Source: Rhodospirillales bacterium (GTDB lineage: Bacteria; Pseudomonadota; Alphaproteobacteria; Rhodospirillales; SHVU01). From it: a stretch of DNA of 64,000 nt. Below the pieces are notes generated by a model, which saw only the letters and a program-made list of their open reading frames with translations, was not told where the DNA came from and made no database searches. The position numbers were made by a program, and so were the translations under genes. The stretch spans positions 1-64,000 of the forward strand of contig SHVU01000008.1 of the NCBI GenBank assembly GCA_009691105.1. Reading direction: 5' to 3'. Below are positions 7,755 through 15,417 of this stretch, piece by piece (the first letter of the stretch is position 1; every line of letters begins with the position of its first letter).

Positions 7755-8519
7755 ATGAAACAATCACGTCGCGGACTTGCTCTAACACTGGGCAGCTTGG
7801 TCATGGCCAGCGTTGCCCTCGAGGGCTGCGCCCGGCCGGATAGTTGGCAAACGGCGTCGCGAGAGCCGACGGGCGTCGCCCCGGATCCGGCCGTGGTCCG
7901 CGAGGCCGTCGTCCAGGTCTACGCGGCGAGAGCCCGCGGCTGGCGTGGCAACTTCGGTGTCCACACCTGGGTCGCGACGAAGCCTACCAACGCGGCGAAT
8001 TTTACGGTTTACGAAGTCATTGGATGGCGCACGTTGCGCGGCCAACCTGCGATCGCGGTCAGTAATCGCTCGCCGGATTCGCGGTGGTTTGGCGCAGAGC
8101 CTGACATTCTCGCCGACATCCGTGGCGAAGGCGTGGACGACGTCATTCGCCGCATCGAAGCGGCGGTGAAGACCTATCCGTACAACGACGAATATGTCAT
8201 CTGGCCTGGGCCAAACAGCAACACGTTCGTGGCCTATCTGGGCCGTTCCGCGCCTGAGCTGAAGCTCGAGATGCCGCCGACGGCGATCGGCAAGGACTAT
8301 CTTTTGAACGGCGCGCTGTTCGGCAAGACACCGAGCGGCACGGGCTATCAGATGTCGTTGTTCGGACTCTTCGGCGTCATCGTCGGGCGGGAGGAAGGAT
8401 TCGAGCTCAATCTTCTCGGACTGACCTTTGGTGTCGACGTGTTCGATCCGGCGGTGAAGTTGCCGTTGGTTGGCCGCTTGGGCCGCACCAATACCGGCAA
8501 CGTCCTGAAAGAATCTTAG
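7755..8519 (+). CDS. DUF3750 domain lipoprotein
   Basis: About 254 residues from the ATG at 7755, chosen because it directly begins a signal peptide (MKQSRRGLALTLGSLVMAS) ending in a lipobox-like ALEGC. The DUF3750 core is clear: VYAARARGWRGNFGVHTW, TVYEVIGWR, VIWPGPNSNTFVAYLGR and PPTAIGKDYL. The last part contains small, hydrophobic glycine-rich segments. The family has no established function; the GVHTW and PGPNSNTF residues look like a conserved catalytic site. It lies 58 bp after pip and may be cotranscribed. Confidence 0.85.
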   Translation: MKQSRRGLALTLGSLVMASVALEGCARPDSWQTASREPTGVAPDPAVVREAVVQVYAARARGWRGNFGVHTWVATKPTNAANFTVYEVIGWRTLRGQPAIAVSNRSPDSRWFGAEPDILADIRGEGVDDVIRRIEAAVKTYPYNDEYVIWPGPNSNTFVAYLGRSAPELKLEMPPTAIGKDYLLNGALFGKTPSGTGYQMSLFGLFGVIVGREEGFELNLLGLTFGVDVFDPAVKLPLVGRLGRTNTGNVLKES

Positions 8520-8529
8520 TCGCGCGAAA

Positions 8530-8721
8530 CTAGGCGGCCAACGGTACAAAGCCGGCAGTACGCTCGATTCCTGAACTCGGGCCGATGCCAACATTCGGCA
8601 GCAAGCGCACCCACTCGCCACGCTTATCGTCCGGAAGCTACTAGGGCGAAACCGGAAGATCGATTCACGCTCGGAACCGATTAAAGAACTCAGTTTGGGC
8701 CGCAAGCGTAAGCTCGCCCAT
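8530..8721 (-). pseudogene. Possible gene remnant with three internal stops
   Basis: One lower-strand frame has protein-like content: MGELTLAAQTEFFNRFRA, TGA (8665-8667), IDLPVSP, two TAG codons (8638-8643), then a stretch beginning LPDDKRGEWVRLLPNVGIGP that ends VPLAA before TAG at 8530. The run after the TAG codons resembles coding sequence, but I do not recognise a family. The first codons overlap the end of the upstream lipoprotein gene, so that part may be chance. Confidence 0.3.
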
Positions 8722-9016
8722 GAACCGCTGTTGAACCATAGGTGACGTTCTGCTGCGAAAAGAGAGCGTGGGTAGCGTTTAGCCTTACCGCTTCCTTCAG
8801 TGATTCATCGCGAGCCTGTCGTAGGCCGGTTTGGGCGAACATCCCGTACCACGAAGACACGCCGCTCACGTCGCCTAGGAATCGACAATTCTGAATCATC
8901 TTCTCATCGGCGATGGCAATGCCGTGGCTTGGCTGAGTTGCGCCAACGCCTCCCATGCATCCCGTAACCAACAAAAGCGCTGCGCTTATTGTTAGACATA
9001 GCCTAGCGTTGCCCAT
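8690..9016 (-). CDS. Small DUF4156-like lipoprotein
   Basis: A 108-residue protein with a signal peptide ending in the lipobox LVTGC (Cys20), preceded by a GGAG ribosome site. The body has CRFLGDVSGVSSW, then an ARDESLKEAVRLNATHALF segment. This is the pattern of small DUF4156-type lipoproteins (a Cys near FLG, then a helix ending in ATH). Function unknown; probably an inner or outer membrane lipoprotein. The stretch around it is poorer in GC than its neighbours, which hints at a different origin. Confidence 0.65.
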   Translation of the reverse strand: MGNARLCLTISAALLLVTGCMGGVGATQPSHGIAIADEKMIQNCRFLGDVSGVSSWYGMFAQTGLRQARDESLKEAVRLNATHALFSQQNVTYGSTAVHGRAYACGPN

Positions 9017-9252
9017 TCTTCGCTCCCTAAGCGACCCAAAGCTTCGGCTGTATATACTAAACGTCCCCCTAACGGCCGCGAGCCGCCATTGTCATTTCTG
9101 GAATTAATTTTGGGGGTCGCCGGATGGACGATCAATGTCATGTGCCTAGATCGCTGGACGGGGACGGTAACGCCGTGCAGCGCTGCCACAGGCGAATGCT
9201 TATCTCTAACTTTTCGTCTAGGTGAGTTTTCTACCTAGTACGGACAATCCGC
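9017..9252. other. Intergenic stretch without a recognisable gene
   Basis: It has AT-rich patches (GGAATTAATTTTGGGGG near 9100) and a 6-bp inverted repeat CTAGGT/ACCTAG around 9220-9240, just beyond the end of the EAL gene. No convincing coding frame or RNA gene was seen. Confidence 0.4.
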
Positions 9253-11280
9253 TCAGGCGGCTAATGCCCGCTGCTGGCGGGCCAAGGCCATGAAGTCGTC
9301 CGGCGCCAGCGGCTTGCCGAACAAATAACCCTGAATCTTGTCGCAGCCATTGGCTTTCAAGAAGTCGAACTGAGCGCGTGTCTCGACGCCCTCGGCGACG
9401 ACTTTCAGTTTGAGCGCCTTGGCCATGTCGAGGATCGCGGTGACGATGGCGGCGTCGTCGCCGTCGCCAGGTAGTCCCTTCACGAATGACCGGTCGATCT
9501 TGAGCTTGTCGATCGGCATCCGATTGAGGTGACTCAAGCTCGAATAGCCGGTCCCGAAATCGTCGACCGAGAGACCAAGGCCCATGGCCTTGAACTCGCG
9601 GAGCATGCCGATGGTTTCCTCGCCGCGCTCCATCGCACCCGATTCGGTGATCTCCAGGTGTCCCGCATTGGGGGCACACTTGCCGTCGCGAAGACTGCGC
9701 GCCCCGCCGTTGATGAAGGTGCGGTCGCGGAGCTGCGCCGGCGAGACGTTCACGGCGATTGGGATATTCGGGAGGCCGGCCTTACGCCAGGCCTGGCCTT
9801 GGCGGCAGGCTTCGTTGAACGCCCACTCACCGATCGGCCCGATCAGGCCGCGAGCTTCGGCAAGCGGAATGAAATCCATCGGCGAAACAAAGCCGCGCTC
9901 GGGGTGTTGCCAGCGGATTAATGCCTCGGCCCCGACGATGCGCTCGCTGAGCGCGTCGTAGAGGGGTTGGTAGTGCAAGCGGAACTCGTGTCGCTGCAGC
10001 GCTTGGCGAAGATCGCGATCGAGGGCGACCGCTTTGACCGCTTGTGCCGTCATCTCGGGGGTATAGAAGCGATAGGTCGCGCCTCCCGCCGCTTTGGCGA
10101 ATGACAACGCCGCGTCGGCTTTTTTCAAAAGCATGTCGACATCGGATCCGTCGGCGGGATGGACGCTGATGCCCACGCTTGTCGTTGCGTTGAACTCGTG
10201 CCCGAGAATACTTTAGCCCGGCTGGACCACCTCGGCGTTGAGCTTGGCGGCGACCTCGGCGGCGTGTTCGATCCTGGCGAGATCGAACAGGATCACCATG
10301 AACTCATCGCCGCTGAGGCGGGCGACGGTGTCGGTCTCACGCAAGCATGCCTTCAGCCGTTCGCCCACCGTCCGTAACAAGTGGTCGCCAGTCGCCGGGC
10401 CAAAGGAGTCGTTGACGTCCTTGAAGCGATCGAGATCCGTCGACATGACGGCAAGCGGTTTGCCCGAACGGCGGGCCAACTTGATCGCGTCGTCGAGGCG
10501 CGCTGCGAAATTGGCGCGGTTCGGTAGGCCGGTCAGTTCGTCGTGATTGGCGTGATAGCGGAGCGCCGCTTCGTGACGGCGACGGGCTGCGTTTTCGCGC
10601 CGGCGCACGATGTGATCGGCGCGGTGGCCGACGAGGACCAGAAATCCGAAGAGCGCGGTCAGAAAGGCGATGACGCCGCCGACGATGCGCCATTGGGTGG
10701 CGTGGATCTCAGCCATCAGTGGCGTGACGTCGGAATAAATTTAGAACACGGCATCGACGGGGCCGAGCTCGCCGCCGCGGATCAGCACGTACGAGGACAC
10801 GAGATCACGATCGGCGATGTCGCCGTCCATGACGTCGGCGCGATTGCTGGACGTGTAAGAACTCGACACCGACCCGGCGAGCGCGCTGCGGACGCCGTGG
10901 TTACGGCTGGCATCTTCACCGATCTGCTCTGGGTCCGTCGAGAACGCAGTCAGGCCGTCGGGCGTGTAGATCTTGACCTTGACGACGTCGAGTTCGCTGA
11001 AGATCCCCAGGACCTGGGCGCGCAGGGGGGCGACATCGGGATGCGATCGGAGCTCTGGCCGCGCAAGAGACGGGGCCTTCGCCAAGAACGACGCCACGTC
11101 CGGCCAAATACCGCTGGCGAAGACTTTGGTCAGTGCGGCGTTGGCTCGCGCCTCATGATCGATGGCGCTGCGCAGCGCGAGCTCGCTATAGAAAAAGGAT
11201 AGCGCGGCAACGACGGCGACGATGCCGAGAAAACTTGCGGTTGCGAAGTAGCGGCTCAGCTTGAACACGCGTGGCCCCAC
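9253..11280 (-). pseudogene. GGDEF-EAL sensor protein interrupted by two in-frame stops
   Basis: A single lower-strand frame of about 675 codons. Order: GTG start region near 11280 or 11268 (VFKLSRYFATASFLGIVAVV, first membrane helix), periplasmic sensor region, second membrane helix (VGGVIAFLTALFGFLVLVG), GGDEF domain with SGDEF, and EAL domain with EAL in GAEALIRW, VNVSPAQL, LEITES, VDDFGTGYSSL, KIDRSFV and AEGVET. Stops: TAA at 10741-10743 within DAVF*IYSDVTP, where Glu is usual, and TAA at 10213-10215 within the GGDEF domain (VQPG*SILGHEF). No frameshift is needed, so inactivation looks recent. Intact relatives make or break cyclic-di-GMP. An internal start could still give the EAL part. 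Confidence 0.88.
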
Positions 11281-11448
11281 TGGTCTTCGCTCGAAACCCG
11301 CCCCGACGCTTATGCCGCGTCTTGGGCTCCATAAAGCGAACACCGCCCGGAGGCATCTATTCCGTCGAGTCAGCGATCTTGCCACGGCCGCGCCGGGCTC
11401 TATCCTTGGGGTGGGCCTGCCTAGCCAGTCCCGATGTCTGGGGTATCC

Positions 11449-12186
11449 ATGAGTATCTGGGGAAAGATTATCGGCGGAGTCGCCGGCTTCGCGGCCGGTG
11501 GGCCTTTGGGCGCCACGCTCGGGGCCGCGGCCGGGCATGCCTACGATCGGATGCGGGCCGACGAAGTGTCGAAAGGTGCCGACCAAAACCTGACGCGACA
11601 GGTTGCGTTCACCATAGCCGTAATCGTCCTGTCCGCGAAAATGGCGAAGGCCGACGGTCGTGTGACGCGGGCCGAGATCGACGCCTTCAAACGTGTCTTC
11701 AACATTCCTAGGCATGAGATGGCCGCGGTCGGACGCATTTTCGATGAAGCCCGCGAAGAGGCGAGCGGGTTCGAACCTTACGCTCATCAAATTGCGGAAA
11801 TGTTTCATCACGATCGACCGGTGCTGGAGGAATTGCTGGGCGGCCTGGTCGCCATCGCCCGTTCCGATGGCCCCTTTCATCCGGCCGAGCTCGATTTCTT
11901 GCGCCGGGTCTCGGCGATTTTCGGCTTCGACGCGGCGACATTCGAACGCGTGCAGGCCAGCGTGAATGGAAGCGGCGAGGACGATCCTTACAAAATCCTC
12001 GGCCTGACGCGGAAAGCCGCCAACGACGACGTGAAGCGCGCCTGGCGTCGCCTGGTGCGCGAAAACCATCCCGACTCGTTGATGGCGAAAGGCATGCCGA
12101 AGGAATTCGTCGATCTCGCCAACAAGAAGCTCGCCGCCATCAATGCGGCCTACGATCGGGTCTCTAGCGAGCGTGGGCTCAAATGA
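11449..12186 (+). CDS. djlA: DjlA-like co-chaperone (TerB domain plus J domain)
   Basis: About 245 residues. The N-terminus is a short glycine/alanine-rich hydrophobic segment (IIGGVAGFAAGGPLGATLGA), likely a membrane anchor. A TerB-type helical domain follows (AKMAKADGRVTRAEIDAFKR), then a C-terminal J domain with DPYKILGLTRKA and the HPD motif in ENHPDSL. J domains stimulate DnaK ATPase. ATG at 11449 is chosen over the upstream 11434 because it directly starts MSIWGKIIGG. The stop overlaps the amidase start (ATGA), so the two are translationally coupled. Confidence 0.88.
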   Translation: MSIWGKIIGGVAGFAAGGPLGATLGAAAGHAYDRMRADEVSKGADQNLTRQVAFTIAVIVLSAKMAKADGRVTRAEIDAFKRVFNIPRHEMAAVGRIFDEAREEASGFEPYAHQIAEMFHHDRPVLEELLGGLVAIARSDGPFHPAELDFLRRVSAIFGFDAATFERVQASVNGSGEDDPYKILGLTRKAANDDVKRAWRRLVRENHPDSLMAKGMPKEFVDLANKKLAAINAAYDRVSSERGLK

Positions 12187-12899
12187 CGCTGGCGCCATCG
12201 GTGGCTGGCGGACGTGACGCCGTTACCGAACGGCTTTCCCCCAACTTCGACGCGCGACCCGCTGGAACGCCGATCGATATTCTTGTCGTGCACTACACCG
12301 GCATGCGAAGCGCCGACGAAGCGCTTGATCGTCTCGTCGATCCGGCAGCGAAAGTCAGCGCGCACTATTTGATCGACGAAGACGGACACATCGTGCGGCT
12401 GGTCGCAGACACACATCGCGCGTGGCATGCCGGCGTCGCGTCGTGGCGCGGTGCGACCGACGTCAACGCGCGTTCGATCGGAATCGAGCTGGTGAATCCC
12501 GGACACGAGTTCGGCTATCGCCCGTTTCCGGCCACGCAGATGACATCCTTGATCGGTCTCGCGAAAGATCTCGTGACGCGTCATGCGATTCCGGCGCGCA
12601 ACGTCGTCGCTCATTCCGACGTCGCACCGCGGCGCAAGATCGATCCTGGCGAATTGTTCGACTGGGCTGGGCTTGCCGCGGTGGGTGTCGGGCTCTGGCC
12701 TCAAGCGACATCACCCGTCGTGTTGACGACGGAGGCGGCGCAGAAACTTCTCGCCGAGATCGGGTACGAGACGGTCGACCTCACCGCGACCATCACGGCG
12801 TTTCAGCGCCGGTTTCGTCCGGCGCGTCTCGATGGGGCGCTCGATGCCGAGACCGGTGGACGGATCAATGCCGTCTCCACTTTGTGCCACCGTGCTTGA
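12183..12899 (+). CDS. AmpD-like N-acetylmuramoyl-L-alanine amidase
   Basis: A 238-residue zinc amidase of the Amidase_2 family that cuts the bond between N-acetylmuramic acid and the peptide stem. The first zinc His is in VVHYTG, and the second pair region is VVAHSDVAPRRKIDPG. HLIxxxG-like YLIDEDGHIVRLV and SIGIELVNPG are also present. A C-terminal peptidoglycan-binding-like segment follows (ITAFQRRFRPARLDGALD). No signal peptide is seen, so it probably acts in the cytoplasm on recycled anhydro-muropeptides, like AmpD. Coupled to djlA by a 4-nt overlap. Confidence 0.9.
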   Translation: MTLAPSVAGGRDAVTERLSPNFDARPAGTPIDILVVHYTGMRSADEALDRLVDPAAKVSAHYLIDEDGHIVRLVADTHRAWHAGVASWRGATDVNARSIGIELVNPGHEFGYRPFPATQMTSLIGLAKDLVTRHAIPARNVVAHSDVAPRRKIDPGELFDWAGLAAVGVGLWPQATSPVVLTTEAAQKLLAEIGYETVDLTATITAFQRRFRPARLDGALDAETGGRINAVSTLCHRA

Positions 12900-12927
12900 C
12901 GGGGCGGGGCCGAGGTCTACGTTGGGC

Positions 12928-13346
12928 TCGGGCCAGACGGCCGGATAGCTGCCTTTCGTCCGAATTGTCGGACGGGGGGAGGAAAGTCCGGGCTCCACGG
13001 AGACACGGTGCCGGGTAACGCCCGGCGGGGGCGACCCCAGGGACAGTGCCACAGAAAACAGACCGCCGGCCGGGGCGGGGTCCGTAAGGACCCAGCCTGC
13101 CGGCAAGGGTGAAAAGGTGCGGTAAGAGCGCACCGCGTTCCCGGTAACGGGGACGGCACGGCAAACCCCACCGGGAGCAAGACCAAATAGGGACGGCGCG
13201 CCGCGGCGAAAGTTGCGGCAGGCATGTTTCCGAGCTGCCGTCCGGGTCGGTCGCGCGAGGCGTCCGGTAACGGACGTCCCAGATGAATGGCTATCCCCTG
13301 CCAAAAGCAGGGACAGAACCCGGCTTACAGGCCGTCTGGCCCACTC
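12928..13346 (+). ncRNA. rnpB: RNase P RNA (bacterial type A)
   Basis: The ends pair perfectly as helix P1: GGGCCAGACGGCC (12930-12942) with GGCCGTCTGGCCC (13330-13342). Universally conserved core pieces are in the right order: GAGGAAAGTCCGGGCT near 12979, CACAGAAAACAGACCG near 13050, GGTAAGAGCGCACC near 13120, AGATGAATGGCTATC near 13281 and ACAGAACCCGGCTTAC near 13313. RNase P RNA is the catalytic part of the enzyme that trims tRNA 5' ends. Exact transcript ends are estimated. Confidence 0.97.
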
Positions 13347-13431
13347 GTTAAATTCCGCTAAAATCCCAGAAAGCCGCCGGTTTTCGCCACCCCCGGAACC
13401 GACAGAAAGCCAACATATTTCCGCCGGAAAG

Positions 13432-13450
13432 CCGGGCCCTAATGGCCCGG
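13432..13450 (+). terminator. Hairpin between rnpB and the mraZ control region
   Basis: CCGGGCC (13432-13438) and GGCCCGG (13444-13450) form a 7-bp stem with a 5-nt loop. No T-run follows, so it may end the RNase P transcript only with Rho or may simply be structured RNA. The rest of 13347-13500 shows nothing coding. Confidence 0.35.
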
Positions 13451-13504
13451 AAGGGATACCGCGACCGTTTTGCCGCAGCCCGCCGCGGTTAGAAACACTT
13501 TGTT

Positions 13505-13562
13505 AACCATTGATAGCCATCTTATCCCATTGACTACCATGATTTCCCATGATACCCCAATA
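13505..13562. promoter_or_regulatory. Six-repeat MraZ operator upstream of mraZ
   Basis: CCAT occurs at 13507, 13517, 13527, 13537 and 13547, and CCAA at 13557, an exact 10-bp period. Read on the lower strand this is TTGGGG, ATGGGA, ATGGTA, ATGGGA, ATGGCT, ATGGTT, each followed by 4 nt. MraZ is known to bind tandem TGGG-type repeats with this spacing upstream of its own operon. The array ends about 80 bp before the mraZ ATG, so autoregulation of the dcw operon is expected. Confidence 0.8.
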
Positions 13563-13643
13563 GGTTGCGGGTGGACTCCACGGGAAATCAAGGGCTTTGG
13601 GCCTTTGTGGCTCTCGTGGACGGCGCGAGAAGGGCGGGGGGCC

Positions 13644-14111
13644 ATGGCCCTGTTGGTTGGGCGACATCTCAACCGGATCGACAGGAAGGGGAGAGTTTCG
13701 GTGCCGAAACTCTTCCGCGATGCCTTTGCGGGCCAAGAGTTCGCAGGGCTTTACGCCTATCCCCTGTTCAAGTTTTCCGCGGTCGAAGCCTGTGATCACA
13801 CGTTCATGACGCGCCTGTCCGCGAGCCTGGACGGGTTGGACATGTTCTCCGACGAACAGGACGACTTGGCCGCTGTCATTCTCGAAGGCAGTCACGCGCT
13901 GTCGTTCGATCCCGAAGGACGGATCACGTTGCCAGCCGAACTCATCCAGCACGCCACGCTGAAAGACGAAGTGTTGTTCGTCGGTCGCGGTGGCCGCATG
14001 CAGATGTGGCATCCCGAGCATTACGAACAACATCGCCGCGACGCCTTGACGCGCGCCAAAACGCGCGGCGCGACGCTGCGTCTGAATCCCGACGGCGGAG
14101 GAACACCGTGA
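13644..14111 (+). CDS. mraZ: MraZ, transcriptional regulator of the dcw cluster
   Basis: A 155-residue protein with two SpoVT/AbrB-like halves: VGRHLNRIDRKGRVSVPKLF near the N-terminus and LSFDPEGRITLPAELIQHA in the second half, each with the DxxGR motif used for DNA contact. ATG at 13644 is chosen because it directly starts MALLVGRHLNRID and follows AGGGCGGGGGG; a longer upstream frame has no family match. It is the first gene of the cluster and overlaps rsmH by 4 nt (GTGA). Confidence 0.95.
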   Translation: MALLVGRHLNRIDRKGRVSVPKLFRDAFAGQEFAGLYAYPLFKFSAVEACDHTFMTRLSASLDGLDMFSDEQDDLAAVILEGSHALSFDPEGRITLPAELIQHATLKDEVLFVGRGGRMQMWHPEHYEQHRRDALTRAKTRGATLRLNPDGGGTP

Positions 14112-15067
14112 CGGTCGTCGAGCCTAACGTCTCGGCGTCCCACGTCGCGGTCATGACCGCGGAAATTGTGTCGGCTCTCGCGCCCCGCGACGGTGGTTGC
14201 TACGTCGACGGCACCTTCGGCGCCGGCGGACATACCCAAGCCTTGCTGGCGGCGGCCGATTGCCGCGTTTTCGGAATCGATCGCGATCCGCATGCCGTTG
14301 CGCGCGGCGCCGAAATCGCCCGGCGCTTCGACGGCCGACTGACGGTGTTGCAAGGGCTCTACGGCGACATGGATCGCTTGGTCGGCGCGCAAGGCGTCGA
14401 TCTGGTCGATGGTGTGGCTCTCGACGTCGGTGTGTCGTCGATGCAGATCGACGACTTTGAACGTGGCTTTTCGTTCCGCGGTCGCGGCCGGCTCGACATG
14501 CGCATGGGCGATGATGGCCGGACCGCCGCCGACATCGTCAACGAATTTCCCGAAGCCGAACTCGCCCGCATCATCCGCACCTTCGGCGAGGAGCCGGCGG
14601 CCCGCCGCATCGCCTCGGCCATCGTCAAGGCGCGCCCGATCGAAACCACCGATGTGCTCGCCGACATCGTCCGTCGCGCTGTCGGCTATCACGGCGCCGG
14701 TATCGATCCAGCGACCCGAACCTTTCAAGCCATCCGCATCGTCGTGAACGACGAACTCGTCGAACTCGATCGCGGTCTTGTCGCCGCCGAAGCCTTGCTC
14801 GCGCCCGGCGGCCGCTTCGCCGTCATCGCCTTTCATTCCCTCGAAGATAGGCGCGTGAAGGATTTTCTGCGTCGCCGCAGTGGCGGCGAGCCCGGACCGT
14901 CGCGCCATGCGCTGCCGGCCGCGACGACTCGCGACCCCAGCTTCCGTCTGTTGTGGAAAGGCGCGGCTAAGCCGACGGCTGAGGAAATCGCCGTCAACAC
15001 GCGTTCCCGTTCGGCCCGCCTGCGTGGCGCCGAGCGCACGACGGCTCCGGCGTGGGGGCCGCAATGA
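14108..15067 (+). CDS. rsmH: 16S rRNA (cytosine-1402-N4)-methyltransferase
   Basis: A 319-residue SAM-dependent enzyme that N4-methylates C1402 in the ribosomal P site. The SAM-binding motif is DGTFGAGGHTQALL, followed by GIDRDPHAV. Family motifs LDVGVSSMQIDDFERGFSF, RLDMRMG, TRTFQAIRIVVNDEL and FHSLEDRRVKDF are all present. GTG at 14108 is chosen: it has GGAGGAACACC upstream and overlaps the mraZ stop. The longer frame reaching back into mraZ is not supported. Confidence 0.96.
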   Translation: MTVVEPNVSASHVAVMTAEIVSALAPRDGGCYVDGTFGAGGHTQALLAAADCRVFGIDRDPHAVARGAEIARRFDGRLTVLQGLYGDMDRLVGAQGVDLVDGVALDVGVSSMQIDDFERGFSFRGRGRLDMRMGDDGRTAADIVNEFPEAELARIIRTFGEEPAARRIASAIVKARPIETTDVLADIVRRAVGYHGAGIDPATRTFQAIRIVVNDELVELDRGLVAAEALLAPGGRFAVIAFHSLEDRRVKDFLRRRSGGEPGPSRHALPAATTRDPSFRLLWKGAAKPTAEEIAVNTRSRSARLRGAERTTAPAWGPQ

Positions 15068-15417
15068 ACCGCGCCACGCTGTTCTCCTTCGTGATCGCCG
15101 GCGCGCTCAGCGTCGGATTGTTCTTTCTGAAATACGAGGTCCACGGCCTCGAAGCCGAGATCATCGATCTGCGCCGGACCATGGCGGCGGATCGCCAGGC
15201 ACTTCACGTGCTCAAGGCCGAATGGGCGCATCTGAACGACCCGCAACGTCTGAAGGGTCTGGTTCAGCGCCATCTCGATCTCGTTCCCATTCAGCCTCGT
15301 CAGATCAGTTCTCTCGATCTGCTGCCGGCCATCGGCAGCACGCCCGTCGCCTCCGATCCGGTTCCGCAGCCTCTCCCGGGTCGCGTTGCACAAGCTCCGG
15401 GAGTATCCCGTCGATGA
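15064..15417 (+). CDS. ftsL: Cell division protein FtsL
   Basis: A 117-residue single-pass membrane protein. A transmembrane helix (LFSFVIAGALSVGLFFL) is followed by a coiled-coil-like stretch (LEAEIIDLRRTMAADRQALH) and the FtsL-type motif LNDPQRLKGLVQRHLDL. FtsL joins FtsQ and FtsB in activating septal wall synthesis by FtsW-FtsI. ATG at 15064 overlaps the rsmH stop by 4 nt, and the ftsL stop overlaps the ftsI start. Confidence 0.9.
   Translation: MNRATLFSFVIAGALSVGLFFLKYEVHGLEAEIIDLRRTMAADRQALHVLKAEWAHLNDPQRLKGLVQRHLDLVPIQPRQISSLDLLPAIGSTPVASDPVPQPLPGRVAQAPGVSRR

Noticed and set aside
11281-12198. Extension of the GGDEF-EAL frame far upstream
   Set aside because: This part is antisense to djlA and has no domain; the protein starts near a GTG at 11268-11280 before the first membrane helix.
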